Shown: positions 8,640 through 17,455 of the stretch, in pieces
Layout: each line of letters opens with the position of its first letter
How positions within the stretch are numbered: the stretch's first letter is position 1
Assembly (NCBI GenBank): GCA_965200235.1
Contig: OZ241339.1
Span: 1,240,001-1,304,000, forward strand
DNA length: 64,000 nucleotides
Direction of reading: 5' to 3'
Source of the DNA: Azotimanducus chitobiosivorans
Lineage (GTDB): Bacteria > Pseudomonadota > Gammaproteobacteria > Pseudomonadales > Azotimanducaceae
Position numbers and translations under genes: made by a program
Notes under the pieces: generated by a model
What the model was told of the DNA's origin: nothing
Seen by the model: the letters and a program-made list of their open reading frames with translations, nothing else
The model's database searches: none

Positions 8640-8677
8640 TTACGTGTGTGCGACACCGAAAGCAGTGTCGCACGTAA
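8640..8677. terminator. Stem-loop after smpB
   Basis: TTACGTG and CGACAC on the left pair with GTGTCGCACGTAA on the right. This gives a 13-bp stem with a 4-base bulge (TGTG) and an 8-base loop. There is no T-tract after it, so intrinsic termination is uncertain; it may be an mRNA-stabilising or processing hairpin between smpB and the following small gene. Confidence 0.5.
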
Positions 8678-8740
8678 TCTGTGAGAGAATCCCCGTCTTC
8701 ATTACACCCCTCTTCCAACCAAATCAAAAAGGACTAATTC

Positions 8741-9022
8741 ATGTCAGATTCAGTTGAAATGCTGTTCGCCGACAATGTCGCCCAAGTGCAGGTCACCGGC
8801 GGTGTCGTGAGGCTCCTGCTCGGCACCAACAAGCCGACCCTTGGCGACGACGACGCGCCGCCCGAAGTCATGACCGGTCGCTGCCTCATCATGCCGATCG
8901 AAGGCTTCTTGCGTACCCTGCAAATCTTTCAGCAGGCAGTAGACGGCCTTGAGAAGCGTGGTGTGCTGAAGCGCGGATCAGCGGACGAACCCCCACAGGT
9001 AAGCGTCGGCAACGGCGACTAG
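8741..9022 (+). CDS. Conserved small protein of unknown function next to T1SS genes
   Basis: This 93-aa protein begins MSDSVEMLFADNVAQVQVTG and has an acidic, soluble composition with no signal peptide or TM segment. The layout is a beta-rich first half (VAQVQVTGGVVRLLLGT), an acidic linker, then CLIMPIEGFLRTLQIFQQAV and a C-terminal helix. I do not recognise a named family. The ATG follows AAAAAGGA. It lies 64 bases upstream of the type I secretion ABC gene on the same strand, so it may belong to that operon and act as a cytoplasmic accessory protein. This is inferred from position only. Confidence 0.65.
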   Translation: MSDSVEMLFADNVAQVQVTGGVVRLLLGTNKPTLGDDDAPPEVMTGRCLIMPIEGFLRTLQIFQQAVDGLEKRGVLKRGSADEPPQVSVGNGD

Positions 9023-9086
9023 CAGCGGCTAATCGCGACCAGAATAGAAGTTATGTTGCCTGCCGCCCACCAACAGGAGTAGTCGC

Positions 9087-10907
9087 TTGGCCGATGAGCA
9101 CTTTCACGCGCTAGGACAAGTCGCGCAGCCGTCAACCCAACCTCAGTCGCCTTGGCAGCGGCTCACGACTTGGTTTTGGGAACGCATCGCTAAGATCCTC
9201 AACAACAACGAAGTGCCGCTTGCGGCGCACTCGCCATTCGGTCGCTCGCTAGAGCGTCTTCGCAAGACCTTTGTCGGCGTCTTCGTGCTGAGCATCGGCA
9301 CCAATCTGCTGATGCTCACCGCACCCATGTACATGCTCCAGCTCTATGATCGCGTATTGAGCTCACGCTCCATGGACACGCTGCTCGCCTTGAGCCTGCT
9401 CGTGGCTGGCCTGTTCGCAGTCCTCGCGCTGTTGGAGGTGGCGAGGTCGCGCAGCATGATAAGGGTGGCGCAGGCTGTTGACAAGGAACTGACGCCGGGA
9501 CTCTTCAAATCCTTGTCGCGCGCCACCGGCCCGAAAGACACGAAAGGTTCAAATCAATTGCTGAACGACATGGACTCGGTGCGCGGGATGCTCACATCGC
9601 CTGCCCTGTTCGCGTTCTTTGATGCGCCGTGGAGCCCGATCTACATCCTCGTCATCTTCATCATGCATCCACTGCTGGGGTCAATCGCACTCGTCGGCGC
9701 CATTTTCATGTTCAGTATGGCGCTCACCGTCAACCGTCTGTCTCAGCCGCCCATGCAGCGCGCCATTCCTTTTCGCAACATCGCTTCAAGAATGACGAAC
9801 ATGGTGCAGAAGAACCAATCCGTCGTGCAATCGATGGGCATGGGTGAGTCGCTTACCAAACGTTGGCAGCAGAGCCACGAAGCCGCCACCGGCTGGCAAG
9901 GGCGCGCCAGCGACCTGATTGGAAGCATGTCAGGGGTTTCGAAGACCGTGCGGCTCAGCTTGCAATCGGCGATTCTGGGCGCCGGAGCGTACCTTGTTCT
10001 GCAAAACCCGCCTGCCGTCACACCCGGCGTCATGATCGCCGCATCGATCATCATGGGCCGCGCATTGGCGCCGCTCGACCAAGCGATCGGCGCGTGGCGC
10101 AACTTTATTTCGTCGCGCAACGCATGGCAGCGCCTCAAGCAGGCATCGACGGACATTGATTTCAGCCGCGACTCGAAGCCGATCGACATATCGCAAAGCA
10201 ACCTGATCGTCCAAAATCTGTCGATCGCGCCACCAGGCGTTGACGATCCCCTACTCACGAATTTCGGCATCAACGTACCGGGCGGCACGCTCGTTGGCAT
10301 CGTCGGGCCAAATGCTTCCGGCAAATCAACACTTGGGCGCGTGATCACCGGCAGTTGGAAACCGCTCGAAGGCAAGGTTCGGCTTGGCGGCGTCGATGTG
10401 CATCAATGGCCAAGCGAGGACCGTGGGCGCTACGTCGGCTACCTGCCACAAGAATCCGAGCTGTTTGAAGGCACCGTTGCCGACAATATTTCGCGCTTTC
10501 GCGAAGGCGTTTCCCACGATGCCGTCGTCGCCGCGGCGCGCGCGACAGGCGTCGAACAGTTGATTCTGCGCCTGCCGAACGCCTACGACACCAAGCTTGA
10601 GCCGTTTGGGCGAAACCTCTCAGGTGCGCAGCAAAAAGCGATTTCGCTGGCACGCGCGCTGTTCGGCAACCCCGCCCTGCTTATTCTTGACGAGCCTGAC
10701 ACAGGCTTTGATGTACACAGCGCCGTGCGCCTGCGTAAGACGCTTGAAGGGCTGAAGGGCGGCCACGCGACCATTATTCTCATCAGCCACGACCCGCAAC
10801 TCCTCGCAGTCACCGAGCATCTCGTGGTATTCAATGGACACGGTGGCGTACACAGCGGGCCTACTCGCGACAAGCTCAAGCCTGCGCCGAGCGGGCAGGC
10901 GGGGTAA
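9087..10907 (+). CDS. Type I secretion ABC transporter/ATPase (PrtD-like)
   Basis: This 606-aa protein has the fold of PrtD/AprD-type exporters: a six-TM domain (about residues 65-340) and a C-terminal ABC ATPase domain. Visible motifs are Walker A (GPNASGKST, about residue 405), the signature LSGAQQKA (about 510), Walker B (LLILDEPD, about 531) and the switch histidine in LISHDP. There is no N-terminal C39 peptidase domain, so it should export substrates with an uncleaved C-terminal signal. The TTG start follows CAGGAG at a 7-base spacing. The N-terminal extension of about 50 residues before the TM domain is longer than usual. The adaptor gene follows after 3 bases. The cargo gene is not evident. 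Confidence 0.92.
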   Translation: MADEHFHALGQVAQPSTQPQSPWQRLTTWFWERIAKILNNNEVPLAAHSPFGRSLERLRKTFVGVFVLSIGTNLLMLTAPMYMLQLYDRVLSSRSMDTLLALSLLVAGLFAVLALLEVARSRSMIRVAQAVDKELTPGLFKSLSRATGPKDTKGSNQLLNDMDSVRGMLTSPALFAFFDAPWSPIYILVIFIMHPLLGSIALVGAIFMFSMALTVNRLSQPPMQRAIPFRNIASRMTNMVQKNQSVVQSMGMGESLTKRWQQSHEAATGWQGRASDLIGSMSGVSKTVRLSLQSAILGAGAYLVLQNPPAVTPGVMIAASIIMGRALAPLDQAIGAWRNFISSRNAWQRLKQASTDIDFSRDSKPIDISQSNLIVQNLSIAPPGVDDPLLTNFGINVPGGTLVGIVGPNASGKSTLGRVITGSWKPLEGKVRLGGVDVHQWPSEDRGRYVGYLPQESELFEGTVADNISRFREGVSHDAVVAAARATGVEQLILRLPNAYDTKLEPFGRNLSGAQQKAISLARALFGNPALLILDEPDTGFDVHSAVRLRKTLEGLKGGHATIILISHDPQLLAVTEHLVVFNGHGGVHSGPTRDKLKPAPSGQAG

Positions 10908-10910
10908 GTC

Positions 10911-12263
10911 ATGCAAATCGACCTTGCCAATGCGCTCGAACCGGACACCAACACGCCACCGCCGGAAATGAGGCGCGCGCTGCGCGACCCGTGGGTCTTG
11001 GTAGGCGTGCTCGCATTTGTCTTCGGTTTCCTCGGACTCTTTCTGTTCGCGTCGCTGCAAACACTCGCGGAAGGCGCGGTCGCTTCAGGCCGCGTGGTCG
11101 TGGAAGGCAATCGCAAATCCGTGCAGCATCTCGAAGGCGGCATTGTCGAGCAAATTCATGTGCGCGACGGCGATCAGGTGAGCGCGGGTCAAGTGCTCAT
11201 CGAGCTCGTCAAGACCAAGGCGCAGGCGGAGCTCGACCTGCTTACTGGGCGCTTCTTCACCGCGCAATCCACTGTAGACCGCCTCGTCTCCGAGCAGCGC
11301 AATCTCGATGAAATCATCTGGTCTGAACGCCTACTCGCCTACGCCCCGAATGAGCAATTGCAAAAGACGATCGATGACCAGACGGCACTCTTTGAAAGCC
11401 GCAAGGAAGAGCTGCGCGGGCAAGCCAATATCCTGCGCCAGCGCGTGCTACAGATCGAGAATCAAGTCGAAGGCAAGGAACAGCAATTGCAAGCGAGCGA
11501 AGAGCGGCTCGAAGTCACCAGTGCCCAGCTTGAGAAGACCGAAGCCCTGCAAGCCGAGCAGCTCGCTGCGATTTCGGAAGTCTACGAGCTGCAAAACCGC
11601 AGGTCGCAGATCCAAGGTGAGATCGGCCAGCTCCTGTCGGAGATCGGAGCGCTCCAAGAAAAGAAAAGCGAGACCGAATTCGAGATCAGCCAGCTCGATT
11701 CGGAAGCGCAGAAGAGCATCAATACGGAACTCGTCGATGCCCAATCCGTCCTTTCGGATGTGCGCGAACAGTTGGCAACGGCGCGCGACGTGCTTGACCG
11801 CACCGATATCCGGGCACCTGATGACGGCATCGTTCTCGGCCTCGCCGTGCACAGCGCGCAAGCCGTCATTGAGCCGCGCGCCGAGGTGCTGCAAGTGGTG
11901 CCGGAGGATGATCGCCTCGTCGTCGAAGCGCGCGTCAATTCGCTTGATCGTGACAGCGTCGATGTCGGCCTGCCGGTGCGCATTCGCTTAAGCGGACTGA
12001 GTGCGCGCAACGTCCCCGAGATCAACGGCACCGTTGAGTGGGTATCGGCCGACGCCTTTGAAGAGCGCAACTCTGGATTCCTGTTCTATTCGAGCCGCAT
12101 CGGCTTTGACGTTGAAGAACTAAGCAAACTCGAAGGGATCGAAGGCGGCTTCAAGCCAGGCGTGCCAGTCGAGGTGACTATCCTAGCGGGCGAGCGCACG
12201 TTTCTTGACTATCTGATTGCGCCGCTCACAAGTTCGCTCGGCCGTGCGATGAAGGAAACTTGA
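10911..12263 (+). CDS. Type I secretion periplasmic adaptor (HlyD/PrtE family)
   Basis: This 450-aa protein joins the ABC exporter to an outer-membrane TolC-type channel. One N-terminal TM helix (WVLVGVLAFVFGFLGLFLFA) is followed by a lipoyl-like half-motif (GRVVVEGNRKSVQHLEGGIV). A long coiled coil of Glu, Gln and Leu repeats covers about residues 110-290. The second lipoyl half (DRTDIRAPDDGIVLGLAVH) and the HlyD C-terminal beta domain follow. The conserved final segment RTFLDYLIAPLTSSLGRAMK is typical of T1SS adaptors. It starts 3 bases after the ABC gene, so the two form an operon. No TolC homologue is present. Confidence 0.92.
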   Translation: MQIDLANALEPDTNTPPPEMRRALRDPWVLVGVLAFVFGFLGLFLFASLQTLAEGAVASGRVVVEGNRKSVQHLEGGIVEQIHVRDGDQVSAGQVLIELVKTKAQAELDLLTGRFFTAQSTVDRLVSEQRNLDEIIWSERLLAYAPNEQLQKTIDDQTALFESRKEELRGQANILRQRVLQIENQVEGKEQQLQASEERLEVTSAQLEKTEALQAEQLAAISEVYELQNRRSQIQGEIGQLLSEIGALQEKKSETEFEISQLDSEAQKSINTELVDAQSVLSDVREQLATARDVLDRTDIRAPDDGIVLGLAVHSAQAVIEPRAEVLQVVPEDDRLVVEARVNSLDRDSVDVGLPVRIRLSGLSARNVPEINGTVEWVSADAFEERNSGFLFYSSRIGFDVEELSKLEGIEGGFKPGVPVEVTILAGERTFLDYLIAPLTSSLGRAMKET

Positions 12264-12290
12264 GGGCACCACGCCTGACAGAAGAAAGAC

Positions 12291-13025
12291 ATGGCCATCG
12301 ACCTCTACTTTGCGCCCACGCCAAACGGCTGGAAAATCACCATCATGCTCGAAGAATGCGGCCTGCCCTACCGCATTGTGCCAGTCAATCTCGGCGCGGG
12401 CGATCAATTCACACCAGAGTTCCTGCGCATCAGTCCAAACAACCGTATGCCAGCACTTGTCGACCACGATGCGCCCGGGGGAGAACTTTCAATCTTTGAA
12501 TCCGGCGCGATTCTGCTTTACCTCGCTGAAAAATCCGGCAAGTTCCTGCCGCGCAATCAACGCGATCGCTGTTCAGTCTACCAGTGGCTGTTCTGGCAGG
12601 TTAGCGGACTTGGGCCAATGGCGGGACAGTTGTCGCACTTCGTCAACTACGCGCCCGGTGGCGCGCTCGCACACGAGTATTCCCACACCCGCTATGCAGG
12701 TGAGTACGACCGCTTGTTTGCGGTGATGGAGCGCAGCCTCTCAGATCGGGAGTGCCTTGCGGGCGAGTATTCGATCGCTGATATGGCGTCCTTTCCTTGG
12801 GTGCTGCCCTACAAGCGCTTTGGACAAAGCATGGACGCCTATCCCAATGTGCGGCGCTGGTTCGATACCTTGAAGACGCGGCCAGCCTTGCAGCGCGGTG
12901 TGGAAGTCGGCAAGGACAAGGTGACCGATCCGGCAAAGATCAGCGAAGCACATCGCAAGCGCATGTTCGAGCAAAGCGGCGCGAGCGTGCTCGCCGAAGC
13001 CGAGAAAGCCAAGCGCGACGCTTAA
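12291..13025 (+). CDS. Glutathione S-transferase family protein
   Basis: This 244-aa protein has a thioredoxin-like N-terminal domain (YFAPTPNGWKITIMLEECGL) with the GST cis-proline region (NRMPALVDHDA) and a glutathione-binding ESGAILLYLAE. An all-helical C-terminal domain (YQWLFWQVSGLGPMAGQLSH) follows. The WQ..GLGPMxGQ pattern resembles the YfcG/YghU (Nu-class) disulfide-bond oxidoreductases. Soluble and cytoplasmic. It converges on the methyltransferase gene, with a 4-base overlap of stops. Confidence 0.85.
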   Translation: MAIDLYFAPTPNGWKITIMLEECGLPYRIVPVNLGAGDQFTPEFLRISPNNRMPALVDHDAPGGELSIFESGAILLYLAEKSGKFLPRNQRDRCSVYQWLFWQVSGLGPMAGQLSHFVNYAPGGALAHEYSHTRYAGEYDRLFAVMERSLSDRECLAGEYSIADMASFPWVLPYKRFGQSMDAYPNVRRWFDTLKTRPALQRGVEVGKDKVTDPAKISEAHRKRMFEQSGASVLAEAEKAKRDA

Positions 13026-13639
13026 ATCGGCTGCGCCACACCGCGAAACGTGTAGGTCGCGATTTTCGGACCGGGAATATAACCGGCATCCATGCGCTTG
13101 ACCTTGAAGCCTGACTCGCGAAGCATGGCATCGGGTACGCGGTTCAGATTGCAGCCGCCGCCAATCTTGTTCCAAATAGGGTTGATTCTGTCCTGCCAGC
13201 GACGAACGCCCGCATCCGGAGACGCGCCGTGCTCGATGAAGGCCAGCATCCCGCCTGGTTTCAAGACCCTGCGCAGTTCGTCAAGCGCGGCGATCGGGTC
13301 AGGAATCGTACACAGGCTCCAAGTGCAGAGCGCGGCGTCAAAGCTACTCGATTCGCACGGCAGCGCCTCGGCACTGGTTCGCATATGAATCACATCGACA
13401 CGGCTCGCTTCGATATGCGGCGCTGCGAGCCTATGCAGCCCTTCCGACGGGTCGACCGCAGTCACCGACCGCACCTCCGGACTGAGATAACCAAGGTTGA
13501 GCCCCGAACCAAAGCCAATCTCGATAATGTCGCCCGACACTTCGGGGACGATCTTCGCGCGCACCCTCGCCATTTGCTGTTGAGACATAGCGCAGTTCAG
13601 TAGCCGTGGCAGTATCACACGATCATAAAATCCAGCCAT
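13022..13639 (-). CDS. Class I SAM-dependent methyltransferase
   Basis: This 205-aa protein has a Rossmann-type methyltransferase core: IIEIGFGSGLNLGYL (SAM-binding motif I), VTAVDPSEGL (motif II), FDAALCTWSLCTIPDPIAAL (motif IV) and LKPGGMLAFIEHG. The last two are typical of the UbiE/Methyltransf_11 group. I start it at ATG 13639 (MAGFYDRVILPRLLN); a longer open frame runs upstream into the divergent sirtuin gene and is not plausible. The substrate is unknown. Only 64 bases separate its start from the divergent sirtuin start. Confidence 0.85.
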   Translation of the reverse strand: MAGFYDRVILPRLLNCAMSQQQMARVRAKIVPEVSGDIIEIGFGSGLNLGYLSPEVRSVTAVDPSEGLHRLAAPHIEASRVDVIHMRTSAEALPCESSSFDAALCTWSLCTIPDPIAALDELRRVLKPGGMLAFIEHGASPDAGVRRWQDRINPIWNKIGGGCNLNRVPDAMLRESGFKVKRMDAGYIPGPKIATYTFRGVAQPI

Positions 13640-13703
13640 GCGCACTCCCGAATTGTCGCGACACCACCGCTTACAATGGCGGCAAGTTGAATCCGCACGC
13701 ATT

Positions 13704-14465
13704 ATGACCGAAATAACCGAAGCGCACGAACTCGCCGCAATGATCGATGCCGCTGAGCGCGTCGTGTTCTTCACCGGCGCTGGCATCAGCACCGAATCCG
13801 GCGTTCCAGATTTTCGCAGTCCCGGCGGCATCTGGTCCACCATGAAGCCCATCGAGTTCACCGATTTTGTCAATTCCGCCGAGGCACGACACGAGTCGTG
13901 GCGGCGGCGATTCGACGGCGGCGACCGCCTCAACTCAGCCCAGCCGAACATCGGGCACATCGCCATCGCTCGTTTGATCGACAGCGGCAAAGCAAGCGCC
14001 GTGATCACGCAGAATGTTGACAACTTGCATCAAACTTCGGGCGTGCCGGAAAACAAGGTGATCGAGTTGCACGGCAATGCCAGCTATGCCTCGTGCCTCA
14101 CTTGCGGCAAGCGCTACGAGCTCGACGAGTTGCGAGGGCAATGGCAAGAACAGCAAGCAATCGCCCCCTGCTTTCAGTGCGGTGGCCTCATCAAATCGGC
14201 AACCATCTCCTTCGGCCAAGCCATGCCGGAGAACGAGATGCGGCGAGCAGAACTCGAAACCGGAGCCTGCGACCTGTTCATGGTGGTTGGCTCGTCGCTC
14301 GTTGTCTATCCGGCGGCGGGGTTCCCTGAGCTCGCCAAGCGGCGTGGCGCCCGCCTCGTCATCCTGAATCGAGAAGCAACGCCGCTTGATGACCTCGCCG
14401 ACCTTGTCCTGCATCGAGAGATCGGCCCGACGCTCGGCACACTTGTGGGAGGCAACGAACAGTAG
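13704..14465 (+). CDS. NAD-dependent protein deacylase of the Sir2 family
   Basis: This 253-aa sirtuin removes acyl groups from lysines using NAD. It shows the NAD-binding GAGISTESGVPDFRSPGG, the TQNVDNLH motif, the catalytic histidine in ELHGN, and four zinc-binding cysteines arranged CLTCG...CFQCG. The C-terminal half has GSSLVVYPAAGFPELA. ATG 13704 (MTEITEAH) places the Rossmann motif at the normal distance from the start; an upstream ATG at 13638 would overlap the divergent methyltransferase. I do not see the Tyr/Arg pair of desuccinylases, so a deacetylase is more likely. Confidence 0.9.
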   Translation: MTEITEAHELAAMIDAAERVVFFTGAGISTESGVPDFRSPGGIWSTMKPIEFTDFVNSAEARHESWRRRFDGGDRLNSAQPNIGHIAIARLIDSGKASAVITQNVDNLHQTSGVPENKVIELHGNASYASCLTCGKRYELDELRGQWQEQQAIAPCFQCGGLIKSATISFGQAMPENEMRRAELETGACDLFMVVGSSLVVYPAAGFPELAKRRGARLVILNREATPLDDLADLVLHREIGPTLGTLVGGNEQ

Positions 14466-14486
14466 TGCGCGGTATGTGGGCCGATG

Positions 14487-15815
14487 CTACACCACCAACA
14501 GCAGATGCTCGCGCTCCCATTCGGTCACGATCTTCGAAAAGTCCTCGACTTCGTCGCGCCGCATCAAAACAAAAAGCTTGACAAAGCGCTCGCCCAAAAG
14601 ATCGATCAGTGGCTCGCAGTTCTCCAGCGCATCAAGCGCATCAGACAAGGTGCGCGGAAAGCCGAAGCCACGATCCCACGCGCTGCCGGCAACGGGATCA
14701 GACGGCTTGAGGTGTTCTTGAATGCCGAGATAGCCGCAGGCGAGGCTGACGGCGATCGCAAGGTATGGATTATTGTCGGCACCGGGAATGCGGTTCTCGA
14801 TGCGCGTCGCAGCGGCGTCGCATTTCGGCACCCTGAAGCCAGCGCTCCTGTTATCGAACCCCCACTCGACGTTGGTCGGGCAGGATTCGGCGCCTTCAAA
14901 GCGGCGAAACGAATTGACGCTCGGCGCGAATAGTGCGATCGCAGGCGGCGTGTATTTCTGCAAGCCGCCAAGATAGGCGTGGAATCGCTTGTTCAAACGG
15001 CCATTCTTATCGACAAAGCCGTTCTTGCTCGTCGCTGTAGACGTCAAGCTTTGATGCAGGTGCATGGCGCTGCCCGCCGCATCGCTCATGGGCTTGGCCA
15101 TGAAGCTCGCGATCTTGCCGTGCGCGAGCGCCGCCTCCTTGGCGAGGCGTTTGAAGTAGAACATCTCATCGGCCTTGGCGAGCGCGAGGCCGTGCTCGAA
15201 GTTCACTTCAATCTGCCCTTGTCCCATTTCCTGCTCGGCCGAAGTGACCTGAATGCCTTGCGCAGCAGCGAAGGCGCGAAGAGACTCCACGAACGGCGCG
15301 TACTCAGCGAGCGCTTCGGTTTGAAACGAGCGCGGCGTGTTCATCACCCGCCCGGACCTGCCCGCCGCTGCTTTCACCGGCTCTTTCGCATCGCGATTGG
15401 GTTCGAGCAGGTAGAACTCAGCTTCTTGCGCGACAATCGCGTCGAGTTCCATCGCCGCGAATTTCGCGACCATGCGCCTGAGGATGCTTCTCGGCGCGAG
15501 TTCAAGGGCGTCGCCGCGCAAGGTCTCACAGTCGCAAATGCACTGCGCGAAGCCATCCGCCCAAGGCTGCGGGACGAGCGTCGCGGCGTCAGGGACAAGT
15601 GTCATGTCGATATCGGCGACATCGATCAATTCGTCGTCCTCGACCCAGTGGCCGAGAATATCCTGGCCAAACAAGGATTCGGCTATGCGAAGGTCCCCCG
15701 AATCAACTGCTGATGCTTCAACCACCTTGCCCTTGGCGACACCGAAGAAATCGGGCACGAGGCATTCAACGTGCTTGATCTCTTTCTCGGCGCACCAATC
15801 ACGAATTCTGGACAT
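14487..15815 (-). CDS. Glutamine synthetase family ligase, PuuA-like (gamma-glutamylpolyamine synthetase)
   Basis: This 442-aa protein has the glutamine synthetase fold. The N-terminal beta-grasp includes VECLVPDFFGVAKGKVVEAS. Catalytic motifs include EQEMGQGQIEVNFEH (metal-binding glutamates), SAMHLHQSL, NSFRRFEG, FDNRSAGFRVP and ENRIPGADNNPYLAIAVSLA. The truncated N-terminal region and the DFFGVAKGK wording fit the PuuA/gamma-glutamylputrescine synthetase branch rather than housekeeping GlnA, which is longer and has an adenylylated Tyr loop. A PuuB-like oxidase gene lies 1.6 kb away on the other strand, which supports a role in the gamma-glutamylated polyamine pathway. An ATPase gene with its own repeat array is wedged between the two. 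Confidence 0.82.
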   Translation of the reverse strand: MSRIRDWCAEKEIKHVECLVPDFFGVAKGKVVEASAVDSGDLRIAESLFGQDILGHWVEDDELIDVADIDMTLVPDAATLVPQPWADGFAQCICDCETLRGDALELAPRSILRRMVAKFAAMELDAIVAQEAEFYLLEPNRDAKEPVKAAAGRSGRVMNTPRSFQTEALAEYAPFVESLRAFAAAQGIQVTSAEQEMGQGQIEVNFEHGLALAKADEMFYFKRLAKEAALAHGKIASFMAKPMSDAAGSAMHLHQSLTSTATSKNGFVDKNGRLNKRFHAYLGGLQKYTPPAIALFAPSVNSFRRFEGAESCPTNVEWGFDNRSAGFRVPKCDAAATRIENRIPGADNNPYLAIAVSLACGYLGIQEHLKPSDPVAGSAWDRGFGFPRTLSDALDALENCEPLIDLLGERFVKLFVLMRRDEVEDFSKIVTEWEREHLLLVV

Positions 15816-16133
15816 GAATATCAGAAAGCAGTTCAGCAGGTGATGACTTTGCCATATCTAGGCCGCGCCTGCCTGCTGTTGCGTAGAAGTCCGAGCGATG
15901 CGTCTCAAGAGATCTGTATGAAGCGTGTCAAGGACGGCCTCGAACCCCGAAGGTTCCGCGTGAAAATAAAAACAACATAATAGCTCGACAAAACACCCTT
16001 CATAATTTCGACAAAACACCCTTCATAATTTCGACAAAACACCCTTCATAATTTCGACAAAACATCCTTTAGAAACTTTATTTATTGATTATGTAGGGTA
16101 TTATGCGAGCGAATTTCAGCGAGCAGCCCATCA
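15816..16133. promoter_or_regulatory. AT-rich intergenic region between the puuA-like gene and the ATPase gene
   Basis: No gene is seen here. The right half is unusually AT-rich for this genome and holds a tandem 23-bp repeat (described separately) followed by TTATTTATTGAT and GTATTATG at about 16080-16104. The last is a possible -10 region for the ATPase gene that starts at 16134. This is the only sensible place for promoters of both divergent genes. Confidence 0.4.
15985..16076. repeat. Tandem 23-bp direct repeats (3 perfect copies plus one degenerate)
   Basis: The unit begins TCGACAAAACACCCTTCATA and is 23 bp long. Copies lie at 15985-16007, 16008-16030 and 16031-16053 without any change; a fourth at 16054-16076 diverges in its second half. 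There are no spacers, so this is not a CRISPR array. Iteron-like spacing and position 58 bp before the ATPase start suggest protein-binding sites or replication slippage in a control region. Confidence 0.9.
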
Positions 16134-17384
16134 ATGGACTATCTGCCCAGAATTGTAGATGCCGAACTGAACGCCTTGCTTACAGCGTCCGGCGCTGTCC
16201 TCGTTGAAGGAAGCAAGGCTTCCGGCAAGACGTTCACTGCAAGTCAAGGTGCAAAGAGTCAAGTCATGCTAGACATTGACGAGAACGCCCAGTGGCTTGC
16301 GAGCACCAATCCTCTCGGACTTCTCGACGGACCTGTGCCAAGACTCATTGACGAATGGCAGCTTGCACCCTCGATTTGGAATCATGTGCGTAGAGCCGTC
16401 GATCAGCGCGCCGAGTCGGGTCAATTCATCCTGACAGGCTCCGCCGTGCCAGCGGACGACCTCACGCGGCACACAGGGGCAGGACGCATCGCGAGACTCA
16501 AAATGAGACCCATGTCCTTGTTTGAACTGGGGCACTCGACTGGTGCCATCTCGCTCGGCGCGCTCTTGGAGAAGGAAGATCAAGTATCGAGCCAATGTGA
16601 ACTGTCCATTGATCGACTCGCCGAGCTCATATGCACTGGCGGCTGGCCTGGCAATATGCAACGGAATCTACAGCAAGCCATGACCTTTAATCGTGCCTAT
16701 ATCGAGGAGATACGTCGAACAGATGTCGCCATAGTCAGCGGGCAATCTCGCGATCCTGTTCGTGTTGGACGGCTTTTGCGCTCACTCGCACGCAATATCT
16801 CCACGCCTGTTGCCCTTTCAAGACTCGCAGCGGAAGTTGGAGACAATGGCGCACCGGCAAAGACTGACACCGTGAGCGCCTACATAGATGCCTTGGAGCG
16901 TCTGATGGTGGTCGAACATCAGCCTGCTTGGTCACCTAGCTTGCGTTCCCGCACGGTGCTTCGCCAGAAGCCCATCCGGCACTTCGTAGACCCATCGCTT
17001 GCCACAGCCGCCTTGCGTGCGACGCCAGCGCGGCTCACAGCAGATCTCAGGTTTCTCGGCTTCTTGTTTGAGTCGATGGTGATCCGAGATCTGCGAATTT
17101 ATGCGCAAGCCAACGATGCCGAGGTGTTCCACTACCGTGAAAAGGATGACCTTGAAGTCGATGCCGTCATTGAAACCGCCGACGGACGTTGGGCTGCCTT
17201 TGAAGTCAAGCTCGGCGCGAGATGGATAGAAGAAGGCGCAAAGAACCTGCGTGTGCTCGCCAAACGCATGGAACACAGCGACCTTGGCAAGCCAGCCGCG
17301 CTCGCGGTCGTGGTGCCGCACGGCTATGGCGCCGTCAAGTATGGCGAGGTTGGCATCGTGCCTATTGGTGCTTTGGGGCCATAA
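16134..17384 (+). CDS. ATP-binding protein of the AAA_14/DUF4143 family
   Basis: This 416-aa protein has an N-terminal AAA_14 ATPase with Walker A GSKASGKTFTA (about residues 26-36), Walker B-like PRLIDEWQLAPSIW and a sensor-like FILTGSA. The C-terminal DUF4143 part includes a restriction-endonuclease-like stretch: YREKDDLEVDAVIETADGRW followed by AAFEVKLG, which matches an E/D...D...ExK nuclease-like core. Members are common, mobile and of unknown function. It is framed by tandem repeats upstream and sits between PuuA-like and PuuB-like genes, which suggests it was inserted there. The composition around its promoter is AT-rich compared with its neighbours. Confidence 0.85.
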   Translation: MDYLPRIVDAELNALLTASGAVLVEGSKASGKTFTASQGAKSQVMLDIDENAQWLASTNPLGLLDGPVPRLIDEWQLAPSIWNHVRRAVDQRAESGQFILTGSAVPADDLTRHTGAGRIARLKMRPMSLFELGHSTGAISLGALLEKEDQVSSQCELSIDRLAELICTGGWPGNMQRNLQQAMTFNRAYIEEIRRTDVAIVSGQSRDPVRVGRLLRSLARNISTPVALSRLAAEVGDNGAPAKTDTVSAYIDALERLMVVEHQPAWSPSLRSRTVLRQKPIRHFVDPSLATAALRATPARLTADLRFLGFLFESMVIRDLRIYAQANDAEVFHYREKDDLEVDAVIETADGRWAAFEVKLGARWIEEGAKNLRVLAKRMEHSDLGKPAALAVVVPHGYGAVKYGEVGIVPIGALGP

Positions 17385-17455
17385 TACTGGCCCATATCAC
17401 ACGAACTCGCGCCAATGGACATCAAGCAACACGCCAAGGATTGATTCAAAACGCC

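Noticed and set aside
8606..8740. tmRNA (ssrA) after smpB
   Set aside because: Too short, with no tRNA-like ends or tag-coding frame; only a stem-loop is present.
13640..14023. N-terminal extension of the minus-strand methyltransferase frame
   Set aside because: It overlaps the sirtuin coding region and lacks methyltransferase features; the natural start MAGFYDR is at 13639.
14484..14933. Plus-strand ORFs over the PuuA-like gene (also 14979-15713)
   Set aside because: Antisense to a gene with full glutamine synthetase motifs.
15985..16076. Possible CRISPR array
   Set aside because: The 23-bp units are directly adjacent with no spacers, and no cas genes are present.
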